From DATMAM01 sp035559995 (GTDB lineage Bacteria; Desulfobacterota; Binatia; UBA9968): a stretch of DNA of 64,000 nucleotides. The stretch lies in contig DATMAM010000050.1 of NCBI GenBank assembly GCA_035559995.1, positions 51,787-115,786 on the forward strand, in the 5' to 3' direction. How positions within the stretch are numbered: the stretch's first letter is position 1; every line of letters starts with the position of its first letter. A program made the translations under genes and the position numbers. Shown in pieces: positions 28,540 to 37,780 of this stretch. The notes beneath the pieces are model-generated. The model was given only the letters and a program-made list of their open reading frames with translations. It had not been told where the DNA came from and did no database searches.

Positions 28540-29589
28540 TTACGGAAAGTGGCGGACGAGGCGCGGCCCCACGATCGTGGTGAGTTTCAGCGGCATTCGA
28601 CGCCAGAGCTTGATGGCCCATTGCAGCCTGGGATTGAGAGAGCTCGTGTCGGGGATCGCGCGCCCATTGACGCGCAGGTAAAGATAAGGGAGCTCTCGGG
28701 GCGTAAAGCCCCAGTGCCGCTTGAAATGGTACGAGCCCGTGTCTCTCTTGCTCCGGCCGAAATCAAACACGCGGTAACCGCCCGCGGCGCCGAAGCGCAT
28801 GAGCTCCCAGTACATGAAGTCGTTCGGCGCGCAGTCGCGCGATTCGGGAAGAGAACCGCCGTAATAGGGCAGGACTTGATCCTTGAAAAGAAATGTCAAA
28901 ACGCCGGCGACGACCTTTTGCTGGCGCTCGACCAGGAGAATCCGGCATTTCTCCTTGAAAGTAGCTTTAAGGTCCTCGAAGTAGCGGTAGTCGTACACCG
29001 GGGTTCCGAGATGGCGCACGCTGGCCGCGTAAACGCGATAGAAGTCCGCCAGTCGCCGGTCGTCCATAACCGAACGCAGGCCGAACTTCTCCCCCTGGCG
29101 GATCATCCGGCGCTGCTTGCGCGGGATCTGCGCCAAGTTCGCCGCCGGATCGGGATCGATTTCCCGCATGAACGTGACGTAGAGATCCTTTTGCTCGAGG
29201 CGATTCGAAGCATCGCCCGGGAGGCTTGCGCCGCCGCGGTGGGGGTTGCCGCGAATTTCGACGTAGCGCACGCCGAGCCGCCGCGCCAGCTCCCACGCCC
29301 TGTCCCACAGCATCTGTTCCGCTTGGCCGTCGCGCGCGACGGGGCCGCCGTAAACGGCCAGCGGCAAGGTGACCAGGCTGCGGCCAAAGAGAAAACTTTT
29401 CACGAGAAACAGGGGCAGGATGCCGGCAATTTCGCCGCTCTGCTCAACGTACAGGTAGTACGGCTCATAGCCGAAGCGCCGCGCGAGCAGGTCTTTCCAC
29501 TCGAGCAGGTGGAAGAAAGTCCCCTCGGCGCGGCTCACGACAAAATCGTTCCAGCGCGGGTCGAAATCCTGGCAAAAAAGGCACCGCAT
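28540..29589 (-). CDS. FemAB family protein of the XrtA/PEP-CTERM locus
   Basis: I place the start at ATG 29589 (MRCLFCQDFDPRWNDFV), 7 nt past the wecB stop. A longer form from 29625 would overlap wecB. The 349 residues carry a double GNAT fold with FFHLLEWKDLLARRFGYEP, then GGSLPESRDCAPNDFMYWE and FDFGRSKRDTGSYHFKRHWG. These are characteristic of the FemAB-related proteins found in exosortase-A loci (TIGR03019). FemAB enzymes transfer amino acids from aminoacyl-tRNA in peptidoglycan synthesis. In this branch the substrate is unknown, and amino-acid decoration of the exopolysaccharide is an inference. Confidence 0.9.
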   Translation of the reverse strand: MRCLFCQDFDPRWNDFVVSRAEGTFFHLLEWKDLLARRFGYEPYYLYVEQSGEIAGILPLFLVKSFLFGRSLVTLPLAVYGGPVARDGQAEQMLWDRAWELARRLGVRYVEIRGNPHRGGASLPGDASNRLEQKDLYVTFMREIDPDPAANLAQIPRKQRRMIRQGEKFGLRSVMDDRRLADFYRVYAASVRHLGTPVYDYRYFEDLKATFKEKCRILLVERQQKVVAGVLTFLFKDQVLPYYGGSLPESRDCAPNDFMYWELMRFGAAGGYRVFDFGRSKRDTGSYHFKRHWGFTPRELPYLYLRVNGRAIPDTSSLNPRLQWAIKLWRRMPLKLTTIVGPRLVRHFP

Positions 29590-29596
29590 ATTCCGC

Positions 29597-30880
29597 TTAG
29601 TCTTCGGGATTGGACGCGAGGGCAAGACCGGCGCTGGCGCCTCGCTCGGGCGCCGGATGCGACGCGCGCTTGCCGTTTTCGGCGCCGCGGGAGAGCTGGC
29701 TCACGAGAATCTCGACGATCCGTTCCGCCGCCTTCCCGTCCCAGTATTTCGGCGCGATGTTGACTTTCGTTTCTTGCCGCAAGATTCGGTGAAACGCCTC
29801 GAGGATCCTTTGCGGATCGGAACCGGCAAGAATGTTGGTGCCGCACTCGACGGTGACCGGCCTTTCGGTGTTCTCTCTCAGCGTGATGCAGGGGACGCCC
29901 AAGATCGTGCTCTCCTCCTGGATTCCCCCGGAATCGGTGAGAACCAAACGGGCATGCGACATCAAGTGAACAAAATCGAGATACCCGAGGGGCGGCGAAA
30001 GCCGAATCCGAATCCGCGCGTCCCAGGGCTCCGGTCCGTTGAGGAAGTGATCGACAAAGTAATCCCCGAGATCCCACTGCTCGATCATCTTGATGGTTCG
30101 CGGATGCGCCGGGAAGACAATCGGAACGTGCCGCGTAATCTCCAGCAACGCCTCCAGAATGCGCCGGAAAGCGTCGCCGTCGTCGACGTTGGCCGGCCGG
30201 TGCAACGTCAAAACCGCGTAGGGCCTGGCCGCGCCGCGCTCGTCCAACAGCTGCAGATCGGCGAGAATGGTCGATTGTCCCGTTTTGCGGCGATAGCGGA
30301 GAAGCGTATCGATCATGACGTTGCCGACGAAAAAAACCTTGGCGGCCGGAATGCCTTCGCTTTGCAAATTGCGATTTGCGCTTTCCTCGGTGGTGAACAG
30401 AAAATCCGCAAGCGCGTCGGTCACCACCCGGTTGATCTCTTCCGGCATGCTGCGATCGAAACTTCTGAGACCCGCCTCGACGTGGGCGAGCTTCGGGATG
30501 AAAGGCGCGCGATTTTGGTCGCCCGCGCAAATCACCTTTTTCGTCACCAGCGCGCAGGCGAGCGTGGAGTTCACATCGCCCACCACGAGCACCACGTCCG
30601 GCCGCTCCTGCAGCAAGACGGTCTCGAACCGCTCCATGATCCGCGCCGTTTGCACGGAATGCGAGCCCGAGCCCACGCCGAGAAAGATATTGGGCTCCGG
30701 CAGCTCCAAATCGTTGAAGAACAAGTCGGACATCGCGGCGTCGTAATGCTGGCCCGTATGGACGAGCACATGCTCGATCGGCTCGGCACCCGCCGTCAGG
30801 TTTTTTCTGTTCACGGCCTCGACCACCGCGGCCACTTTCATGAAGTTCGGCCTTGCGCCGACAACCGATAGAAGCTTCAT
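29597..30880 (-). CDS. wecB: UDP-N-acetylglucosamine 2-epimerase (non-hydrolysing)
   Basis: ATG 30880 (MKLLSVVGARPNFMK) overlaps the deacetylase stop (ATGA). The family motifs are present: VLVHTGQHYD, VLVVGDVNST, HVEAGLRSFD, and LTDSGGIQEE. It interconverts UDP-GlcNAc and UDP-ManNAc. The nucleotide-sugar dehydrogenase at 48.3 kb could act on its product, giving a UDP-ManNAcA or related uronate. At 427 residues it is about 45 longer than usual because of a low-complexity C-terminal tail. Confidence 0.93.
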   Translation of the reverse strand: MKLLSVVGARPNFMKVAAVVEAVNRKNLTAGAEPIEHVLVHTGQHYDAAMSDLFFNDLELPEPNIFLGVGSGSHSVQTARIMERFETVLLQERPDVVLVVGDVNSTLACALVTKKVICAGDQNRAPFIPKLAHVEAGLRSFDRSMPEEINRVVTDALADFLFTTEESANRNLQSEGIPAAKVFFVGNVMIDTLLRYRRKTGQSTILADLQLLDERGAARPYAVLTLHRPANVDDGDAFRRILEALLEITRHVPIVFPAHPRTIKMIEQWDLGDYFVDHFLNGPEPWDARIRIRLSPPLGYLDFVHLMSHARLVLTDSGGIQEESTILGVPCITLRENTERPVTVECGTNILAGSDPQRILEAFHRILRQETKVNIAPKYWDGKAAERIVEILVSQLSRGAENGKRASHPAPERGASAGLALASNPED

Positions 30881-31746
30881 AACGGCTCGCCCGTGGCCGG
30901 GCTCTCCTCTTTGCAGTAAGTCGCCAGGACCTCCTCCATCGGGGCGAAGGAGAACCGCTCCAGGAGCTTTTTCAACTTCGTCTCGGTCGATTCCAAGTTT
31001 TGATAGTGGCGGAACCGGGAGAGCCAGGGCGCGGCGATCCGCGGTTGGTCGGGATCGAGCTCCCAAGGATGGACGTAAACCATCGCCGGTTGCCGCTCGA
31101 CCAGATTGATGTGACGAATGGCCCACGAGGTTGCCGCATAAGGCGCGAGCCGGAGGTAGCCGCCGCCGGCCACCGGAAAGTTGATGCCGCAGAGGCGCAC
31201 GGTGGAAGGCGGAAACTCCTTGATCCGCCGTCCCGACTTGAGCACTTTCGTGTGGGGGAAGCGCCGCGCCGCGCGGATGCCGTACTGATCGTGCACGATC
31301 GGGAAAATGCTCGAATCGTGCGTAAAGCCCTCCGCGCCCAGGATCTCCAGCGCCCAGAGGCTCTCGGCTGTGATCGAGTAGCTGGGAGCGCGAAAACTTT
31401 CAACCGCCCCGCCAATTGCGTCCTCGAGGAGACCCTTGGCCTTGCGGATGTCCGCGCGAAACTCTTCGGGCGTGTTGCGGTAGACCATCTCGTGAGCGTA
31501 ACCATGGCAGCCGACCCGATGTCCTGCCTCTCGGATCGCCCGGACGAGGCCCGGAAACTTCTCCGCGACCCAACCGAGCACGAAAAAGGTCGCGCGCACG
31601 CCGTGCTGCGAGAGCAGCTCCAGCACCCGCCCGGTGTTGCGCTCCACCCGCCGCGGGTAACTGTCCCAGTGATCGCGACGCACCACGCCGGCGAAAGCCG
31701 CCACGTGAAAGTAATCTTCAACGTCGATGGTTAACGCGTTGGTCAT
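30877..31746 (-). CDS. XrtA-system polysaccharide deacetylase with DUF3473
   Basis: The 289 residues start MTNALTIDVEDYFHVAAF, the signature N-terminus of the PEP-CTERM-locus deacetylase family (TIGR03006). ATFFVLGWVAE, HRVGCHGYAHEMVY (metal histidines) and FRAPSYSI follow. The C-terminal part, with VYVHPWELDPDQPR, is the DUF3473 domain. It probably deacetylates a GlcNAc-type residue of the exopolysaccharide. It lies 12 nt after the initiating sugar transferase and overlaps wecB by 4 nt. Confidence 0.93.
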   Translation of the reverse strand: MTNALTIDVEDYFHVAAFAGVVRRDHWDSYPRRVERNTGRVLELLSQHGVRATFFVLGWVAEKFPGLVRAIREAGHRVGCHGYAHEMVYRNTPEEFRADIRKAKGLLEDAIGGAVESFRAPSYSITAESLWALEILGAEGFTHDSSIFPIVHDQYGIRAARRFPHTKVLKSGRRIKEFPPSTVRLCGINFPVAGGGYLRLAPYAATSWAIRHINLVERQPAMVYVHPWELDPDQPRIAAPWLSRFRHYQNLESTETKLKKLLERFSFAPMEEVLATYCKEESPATGEPL

Positions 31747-31758
31747 GGCGTCTCGCGC

Positions 31759-33159
31759 CTACTGCGCGCCTCTCCCGAACAGGATGACCTTCAAAGTTTC
31801 CAGCATGATCTGGAGGTCGAAAATCACGGAAATGTTTTTGATATAGTAAAGGTCGTACTGCAGTTTCTCGATCGCGTCCTCTTCGCTGTCGGCGTATTCA
31901 TGAAGAATCTGCGCCCAGCCGGTAATGCCGGGCTTTACCGAAAATCGCAGCGAGTAGTAGGGAATCTTCTCCTTCAGTCGATTGACGAAATAGGGCCTTT
32001 CGGGTCTCGGGCCGACGAAGCTCATCTCGCCTTTGAGGACGTTGACCATCTGCGGGATCTCATCGATGCGCAACTTCCGGATGATCTTCCCGACGCGCGT
32101 CACGCGCGGGTCATCGACCGCCGCCCAGACCGGACCGGTCTCCGCCTCCGCGTCGGCGAACATCGAGCGAAATTTGTACAGGATAAACGGCCGCTCGTGT
32201 TGTCCGACGCGCTCCTGGCGGTAAAGGACGGGGCCCGGACTGTCGAGCTTGATGGCGATCGCCGCCAGCAGCGCGAGCGGCGCCGAGCAAACGAGCCCGA
32301 CCGCCGAAACGGCGATATCGATGAGCCGTTTTGTAAAAAGGATCCAGGGGCTGCGGCGAAACCCGCTCGACAGCGCGATCCATCCGGGATGCAAGTCGGT
32401 GATGGCGATCTTGCTCATCAAACGCTCGTAGAACGTGTGGCAATCTTCGATCGGGATGCCCCTGAGCCTGAGCCAGACGGGCTCCAACGCGGGAAAGTCT
32501 TCGATGCTGCTCGCGCCCGCCACCAGGATGCGGTTGACCCCGCTGCGCTCGACCACCGACAGGAGCTCTTGTTTGGGAAAGATCGGCAACGACACGCGGA
32601 TCGGATTGCCCACCGAAAGCGAGATCTGTCCCCGCTGCGCGCCGACAAACCCCACGACCTGCATGCCGAGATGTTTCTGGCGCACCAGCTCTTCGGCCAC
32701 CATTTTGCCGATCCTGTGCGTTCCCACGATGAGGACGCGGCTCCAGATCATGGCTCTTTTCAGCACCTTCATGAATCCCAAACGCCAGGAGAATAACCCC
32801 AGCCCCACCACGATCATCTCCAGCAGGTAGATGTCCTGAAGATCCAAACGAGGAAAAAGGTAAGTCGCCGCGGCGACGATCAGGCAGACAAAGCCGAAGC
32901 CGTTGGCTAATCGCAGCAACAGCTCGCGTTTGGAAAGCGTCTGGTCGATCGCATAAAGATCGGCGTAGTAAAACGACAGGATAACGACCGCGGCGATGGC
33001 CGCGCCCTGCGTCAGCGCCAGCGTCCAGTCCCAATGGACCGACAGGCCCGTCAGGTGAACGAACAAACGCAAAAGCGCCGTGCTGAGAAGGGCCAGGGCG
33101 ACATCGCCCAGCAGCAGGACGAGATCGTAGGTCGTGTAGTACCGGTTAAAGATCCGCAT
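31759..33159 (-). CDS. Exopolysaccharide initiating sugar-1-phosphate transferase (TIGR03013-type)
   Basis: The 466-residue protein has about four N-terminal membrane helices, a CoA-binding-like Rossmann segment (VLIVGTHRIGKMVAEEL), a fifth hydrophobic segment and the bacterial sugar-transferase domain (KRLIDIAVSAVGL, LYRQERVGQ, YKFRSM, LRIDEIPQ, MSFVGPRPERP). It transfers hexose-1-phosphate to undecaprenyl phosphate at the inner face of the membrane, the first committed step of repeat-unit synthesis. It lies 6 nt after the tyrosine autokinase gene. Confidence 0.93.
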   Translation of the reverse strand: MRIFNRYYTTYDLVLLLGDVALALLSTALLRLFVHLTGLSVHWDWTLALTQGAAIAAVVILSFYYADLYAIDQTLSKRELLLRLANGFGFVCLIVAAATYLFPRLDLQDIYLLEMIVVGLGLFSWRLGFMKVLKRAMIWSRVLIVGTHRIGKMVAEELVRQKHLGMQVVGFVGAQRGQISLSVGNPIRVSLPIFPKQELLSVVERSGVNRILVAGASSIEDFPALEPVWLRLRGIPIEDCHTFYERLMSKIAITDLHPGWIALSSGFRRSPWILFTKRLIDIAVSAVGLVCSAPLALLAAIAIKLDSPGPVLYRQERVGQHERPFILYKFRSMFADAEAETGPVWAAVDDPRVTRVGKIIRKLRIDEIPQMVNVLKGEMSFVGPRPERPYFVNRLKEKIPYYSLRFSVKPGITGWAQILHEYADSEEDAIEKLQYDLYYIKNISVIFDLQIMLETLKVILFGRGAQ

Positions 33160-33165
33160 GGAGCG

Positions 33166-34095
33166 TCATTCGGAGCTGCGGGAATAGTAGTAGTAATAAC
33201 GCGAGCCCATCCCTAAGCTGACGTCGTTCAGAACAATGCCCATCAATTTGGTCGAATTGAGAGTTTGGATCGACTTCGCGAGATAGTCCTTCGGCGTCCG
33301 GCGCGCGCGCACCACCATGATAATGCCGTCCACTTCGCGCGAAACGATCAGCGGATCCGGCGTGGACAGAACCGGCGGGGTGTCGACGATGATCTGATGA
33401 TCCGGAAAGCGCAAGCGAATCTGTTCGAGAAGATCGCGCATTTTGAGCTTGGCGAGCAGCTCGGGCGACAGTTCGGAGCGCTGCCCGGCGCACAGGAGCT
33501 TCAGGCCGGGAAGGAAGCTATCCTTGACGTACCGGCTCAAATCGTCGCTCGCCGAGCTGCTCAGGTAGTCCGCGAGGCCCGGCCCGCGCTCCACGTTGAA
33601 ATAACGGTGCACCTGGGGCGACCGCAGGTCCGCGTCGATGAGCAGCACCTGCTCCTCGTATTCCAAGGCAATCGCCGCGGCGAGATTCACGGCCACGGTC
33701 GTTTTCCCGTCCTGCTTGACGGGGCTGGTGATGGAGATCGTGCGGGCTCCGGTCTCGGCCCGCAATCTCTTGATCTGCTCGCGCAGAATCTTGTACTGCT
33801 CGGCTGCCGGCGACTCCCTTTCTAGCACCACAATGGGATAACTCTTGTAGCGTTTAAGATCCCAACCGAAGAAAAGTTCCTCCAAAATCTCACGCCACGA
33901 CCGGGGGGCCGCGGCCGCGGCGGGAAGCGAAATTTGCGGCGGAAACTGCCCGTCGCCGTCCCATCGCCATTCGCCGGCGGGGCCGTCGCCGTTTAAACCG
34001 CCGCGTTCGGACGGATCTTCTTTGCCGTTGCCGGCAGCCGGGCTTTGGTTCTTCTCGCCGCTCGCCCGCAGCAAGGCGTCAAATACTCTGCTCAT
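33166..34095 (-). CDS. XrtA-associated bacterial tyrosine autokinase
   Basis: ATG 34095 (MSRVFDALLRASGEKNQ) is the family-type start, and the longer in-frame reading upstream overlaps the HAMP-protein gene. The 309 residues carry a deviant Walker A (SPVKQDGKTT), Walker A' LLIDADLRSP, DTPPVLSTPD, and a C-terminal tyrosine cluster of five consecutive Tyr ahead of SRSSE that is autophosphorylated in BY-kinases. It works with the chain-length protein encoded at 36.2-37.7 kb as a split Wzc. The 35-residue Gly/Ser/Asp-rich linker after the start is unconserved. Confidence 0.93.
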   Translation of the reverse strand: MSRVFDALLRASGEKNQSPAAGNGKEDPSERGGLNGDGPAGEWRWDGDGQFPPQISLPAAAAAPRSWREILEELFFGWDLKRYKSYPIVVLERESPAAEQYKILREQIKRLRAETGARTISITSPVKQDGKTTVAVNLAAAIALEYEEQVLLIDADLRSPQVHRYFNVERGPGLADYLSSSASDDLSRYVKDSFLPGLKLLCAGQRSELSPELLAKLKMRDLLEQIRLRFPDHQIIVDTPPVLSTPDPLIVSREVDGIIMVVRARRTPKDYLAKSIQTLNSTKLMGIVLNDVSLGMGSRYYYYYSRSSE

Positions 34096-34162
34096 GATCG
34101 ATAAACCCTCGCATGGGTGAAATTTTGCACCGGGATCTCCACAAAAGCCGTCGCTCTCACAG

Positions 34163-34948
34163 CTACTGGGACAGGTTTCGGCTGAGCCTCGCCATGGCCG
34201 CCTTGAGACTCGCTCGCATTCGCTCCAACGAATCCGCGAGCTCTTGAATTTCTCCGCGCGCCTGAATTCCCACCGCCGCATCCAGATCGCCCTTGCTGAT
34301 GTTGTTTGCCACTTCCGTCAGGCGCACGATGGGCCGACTGATCGCGCGCGCGACAAACACGGCGATCATCACGCCGGCAAAAAAGACGATACCGATGGCC
34401 CCAATCAGAGGTCCGAGCGCGCGCCGGATCTCTTCTTCCACCGCGTCGGCCCAGATTCCCACGTGGACCGTCCCCAGCTGGCCTTCGAGCAAAGGGACGC
34501 GCGTTTCGTAGACCCCGCGGCCCCGCAGCGTCACGTCTCGCTGGCCGGTCGTCGATCTCGCCCCCGCCGGAATTTCCCGTAACTCCGGCGGCAAGTTCCC
34601 GAGGCTGTGCGCGATGACCTTACCCTCCCGGTCAGCGACGAGCGCATACGCCACGTCCCCGAGCAAGGCGTACTTCGTGACCTGCGCGTGTAAAGCGAGG
34701 GGATTTTTTGCCAAAACGTGTCCTGCGGCGACGTCGCTCAGATTCGTGGCGATCGCCAGCGCGCGCTGGTTAACCTGACCGCGCAAAGCTTCCGTCATCA
34801 GGTAGTGGACGACCGCAACGACCAGCGCGCCCACAAAAACGATGGTTCCAGCGAAGGTGCAGACAATTCGCAGGGTCAGGCCCGGGCCGCTTCGTCTCCG
34901 GCCGAGCGGCTCGCTCCTCGAGGACTGCGTCACCAACGAACTGGCCAT
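34163..34948 (-). CDS. Membrane sensor protein ending in a HAMP domain, no output domain
   Basis: The 261 residues comprise a cytoplasmic N-terminus, a TM helix (about 27-50), a periplasmic region of about 120 residues with a single-Cache-like pattern (VAYALVADREGKVIAH), a second TM (about 182-202) and a HAMP segment (RAISRPIVRLTEVANNISKG). Then comes a short coiled coil that ends the protein. No kinase, cyclase or methyl-accepting domain follows. The start overlaps the ATPase stop (TGATG). It may pass a periplasmic signal to the adjacent autokinase or ATPase, which is my inference. It is not a standard member of XrtA loci as I know them. Confidence 0.8.
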   Translation of the reverse strand: MASSLVTQSSRSEPLGRRRSGPGLTLRIVCTFAGTIVFVGALVVAVVHYLMTEALRGQVNQRALAIATNLSDVAAGHVLAKNPLALHAQVTKYALLGDVAYALVADREGKVIAHSLGNLPPELREIPAGARSTTGQRDVTLRGRGVYETRVPLLEGQLGTVHVGIWADAVEEEIRRALGPLIGAIGIVFFAGVMIAVFVARAISRPIVRLTEVANNISKGDLDAAVGIQARGEIQELADSLERMRASLKAAMARLSRNLSQ

Positions 34949-36189
34949 CAGATCTCCCCGCGCCGGTCCCCGGGAGCGTTGACCATCTCTTGCTCGAAGC
35001 GAGCTCTCATGCCCGCGCTCAAAACCTCCTGGCTCACCCGCCCGATCAGCTCCTGCCAGCGGCTCGCCGGGAATGCATCGACGCGCTCGTGCAACGCGGC
35101 GATGTGATCCTGCACCACGATGGGCGCCAGCGGGCCCATCGCGTGGGTCAGCGCGCGAATCATGCGCTCGAGGAGCGCGCGCGGCACAACGTCGGATGTC
35201 GAATCCCCGGAGCTGTTTTTTACCGCGGCCGTCTGCGAATCGCCTTTGGGCGCCGCACCCAGCCCCGGTCGAAACCGCGGCGGCGCCGCCAACACGGGCG
35301 TCTGCGGGCCTCTTTTGCCGGCTGCGGCCGGACGGGCTCCGGCGGCGAGGTTGAGGTCCTCGGCGACCTCCTCGATCATGGGCGCATCCACTTCCTTGCG
35401 ACCGAGAGCGTAAGCGGTGAGCAGCCCGTTGTCGCAGAGCACGTTGATCAGCCGCGGAATCCCTCGGGCATAAGCGTAAACGGTATCAATGGCGCCCGGC
35501 GTGAATACAGAAAGATCGCCGCCCGCGGTTTCCAGGCGGGTTTTCATGTACTGGCGGCAGTCGGCGGGACCGAGCGGCTGCAGATGGTAGCGCAGCGCCA
35601 CGCGCTGTTTGAGCTGGCGCAGTTGCGGCGAGTTCAGGCGCACGGCCAGTTCCGGCTGCCCGATGAGCAGGATCTGCAACAGTTTGTCCTGCGCGGTTTC
35701 GAAGTTCGAGAGCAGGCGAATGCTTTCCAGAACTTCAGCCGTCAGATTTTGCGCCTCGTCGATGATCAAAACGCAATTCTCGTTCTTGCGGTACGAGTCC
35801 AAAAGAAACCGATTGAGCATGGAGAAGTATTCGTGCAGCCCGCAGTGGTTCGAACGCGGATCCGTAAGGCCGAAATCCTCGCACACGTAGCGCAGGAGGT
35901 CTTCCGTATTGGTGACCATGCCGAAAATCAGAGCCGACTGCGTGCCTTCGCGAAGATCGTTCAGGAGGGCGTGCGTCAAGGTGGTCTTCCCGGTGCCCAC
36001 CTCTCCCGTCAACACGATGAATCCGCGCCGCGCCTTCACGCCGTACGAAAGCTGAGCGAGCGCCTCCCGATGGCTGCCGCTCATATAAAGGAAGCTCGGA
36101 TCGGGAGTGACGTTGAACGCTTCGCGCGCCAATCCGAAGTGCTTCAGGTAAGGAGGTTCCATCGGGAGACTAGAAAAATCTTGCGCCAA
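34948..36189 (-). CDS. XrtA-locus AAA ATPase (ExeA/GspA-like)
   Basis: The 413-residue protein begins PYLKHFGLAREAFNVTPDP, the hallmark of the ATPase found in putative exosortase loci (TIGR03015), which resembles ExeA. Walker A is LTGEVGTGKTTL, Walker B VLIIDEAQNL, and sensor-like residues lie in IRLLSNFETAQDKLLQ. The last 130 residues are low-complexity followed by a helical region of unknown role. The gene overlaps the chain-length gene by 20 nt and the HAMP-protein gene by 1 nt. Confidence 0.92.
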   Translation of the reverse strand: MAQDFSSLPMEPPYLKHFGLAREAFNVTPDPSFLYMSGSHREALAQLSYGVKARRGFIVLTGEVGTGKTTLTHALLNDLREGTQSALIFGMVTNTEDLLRYVCEDFGLTDPRSNHCGLHEYFSMLNRFLLDSYRKNENCVLIIDEAQNLTAEVLESIRLLSNFETAQDKLLQILLIGQPELAVRLNSPQLRQLKQRVALRYHLQPLGPADCRQYMKTRLETAGGDLSVFTPGAIDTVYAYARGIPRLINVLCDNGLLTAYALGRKEVDAPMIEEVAEDLNLAAGARPAAAGKRGPQTPVLAAPPRFRPGLGAAPKGDSQTAAVKNSSGDSTSDVVPRALLERMIRALTHAMGPLAPIVVQDHIAALHERVDAFPASRWQELIGRVSQEVLSAGMRARFEQEMVNAPGDRRGEI

Positions 36190-37738
36190 ATAAGCGGATG
36201 CAGACCACTCCGACGGCGAGCGCCGTAAGCGACGAGAGAATCAGAAAGCCGTATGTCCGTCGCTGTTCTAAAACCGCCGCGCGGGTCGCAATTCCGGGGA
36301 TGGTGGCGAGGAGCGGAAGATTGACGAAACGGCCCAACTCGTCGCTGCCCTTGAGTGAATTGTCGAGGCTCTCCCACAAAAACACCAAACCGAGGCCGCC
36401 CAAAAGCCCCGCCAACAATCCTATGGTCAGAATCAGCTGGCGATTTGGGCGAATCGGGCGCTGGGGCAGATTGGCCGGATCGATGATCTGAAATTGCTCG
36501 CCTTTTTCTCTTCTTTCCATGTTCTCCGAAAGCTGCGAGTCCAGCCCTTTGCGCAGCAGGTCCTGGTATTTCGCAAGCGTAATGTCGTGGCTGCGGCTGA
36601 TCTTGGCGAGCTCGATCCCTCGCAAAGGAGTGTTGTCGATTCGCGCCTGGTAAACGGCGATATCGCGCCGCAAGGCCTCGTTTCTGCTCTGCAGCGATTG
36701 GATCTGAGAATTGACGTCCCCGATGTGTTTCAGCAGCGCGTCTCGTATCGGGCTTCCGAGAGAACCCAATACCGTGACCTGGCCTTTCTTCTCGTCCTTT
36801 CCTCCCTCCGCCGCTGCGCCTTGCTCTTTGCCGGACTCGCCCTCGAGCGCGGCGATCTCCTGCTTCAGCCTGACGACGTCGGGATGCTTTTCGCTGTAGC
36901 GCACCAGCAGGGCTTCCAGCTGCGTTTTTCGCACGCGGATCTGCTGGGCCTTGGAACCGCCCCCCGCTTCCCTTTCGCCGTCCGCGCCGCGAACGATTTC
37001 CGGCGCGATCGTTTCCGCCTCGATCACCTGCTTTTCCAGGTCCGCCTTTCGCTCCTGAAGAGAAGCCACGCGCGTCAGGTTGTTTTGCAGCTCGTTTTGC
37101 AGGCGCTCGATCGTGCGCAGGTTCGCGTCCAGCTGATCGGGAAGCTCGAAACGGTACTGGGCCTTGTAACGGTTGACCGCGGCTTCTTGCTCCTCCAGCT
37201 CCTTGAGCAGGCGATTGGCTTCGGCGGTGAGAAAGGAAGTGGTCCCGACGGCCTGCTGTTCGCGCACCTTCAGGTTTTCCTCGATAAAGAGGCCCGCGAG
37301 CCGAGTCGCCACCCTCATCGCGAGCTCGGGGCTTTCCGAATCAAAAGCGACTTGGAACGCGTCGTTGCGGCGCACCTCGATCCGGATGTTCTTGCGCAAT
37401 AACGCGACCCGGTCCTCCATCGTCACGCCCGGAGCGGTCGGCGGATAGAGGTTGAATTCGTTCACGATCCGCTCCAGGCGAGTGCGGCTCATGATTTGCT
37501 GGTTGATCGCATGAATGCGGTCGCGGATGCTCGAAGTGACCGTCGGAGCGATGTAGGAGCTTGGGATCCGCTGCGGCGAGATCAGGATGAGCGTGCTCGA
37601 CCGGTAGACGTTTGGCAGGCTGTGAGCGAGATACGCCGCGAGCGTAAAGACAACGAGCGCAAAGGCCAAGATGAACCATTTGCGCCGATAAAATCCTTCG
37701 AGAATTTTTCCGACATCCAGTTCGGGCAGCGGATTCAC
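36170..37738 (-). CDS. XrtA-system polysaccharide chain-length determinant (Wzz domain)
   Basis: The 522-residue protein has a Wzz N-terminal domain with TM1 (about 16-37), a long periplasmic coiled coil (residues about 160-390, Gln/Glu/Lys-rich with several LQNEL-type heptads) and TM2 with the Pro-rich start (PANLPQRPIRPNRQ, about 410-425), and a further C-terminal TM. This matches the PEP-CTERM-locus chain-length family (TIGR03007). It lacks a kinase domain, because the kinase is the separate gene at 33.2 kb. It sets polymer length and couples synthesis to the export lipoprotein encoded 42 nt upstream. Confidence 0.92.
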   Translation of the reverse strand: MNPLPELDVGKILEGFYRRKWFILAFALVVFTLAAYLAHSLPNVYRSSTLILISPQRIPSSYIAPTVTSSIRDRIHAINQQIMSRTRLERIVNEFNLYPPTAPGVTMEDRVALLRKNIRIEVRRNDAFQVAFDSESPELAMRVATRLAGLFIEENLKVREQQAVGTTSFLTAEANRLLKELEEQEAAVNRYKAQYRFELPDQLDANLRTIERLQNELQNNLTRVASLQERKADLEKQVIEAETIAPEIVRGADGEREAGGGSKAQQIRVRKTQLEALLVRYSEKHPDVVRLKQEIAALEGESGKEQGAAAEGGKDEKKGQVTVLGSLGSPIRDALLKHIGDVNSQIQSLQSRNEALRRDIAVYQARIDNTPLRGIELAKISRSHDITLAKYQDLLRKGLDSQLSENMERREKGEQFQIIDPANLPQRPIRPNRQLILTIGLLAGLLGGLGLVFLWESLDNSLKGSDELGRFVNLPLLATIPGIATRAAVLEQRRTYGFLILSSLTALAVGVVCIRLFGARFF

Positions 37739-37780
37739 GACCCCTCCGTTTCTACCTTCTCGAACGCTTTTCGGCCCGTG

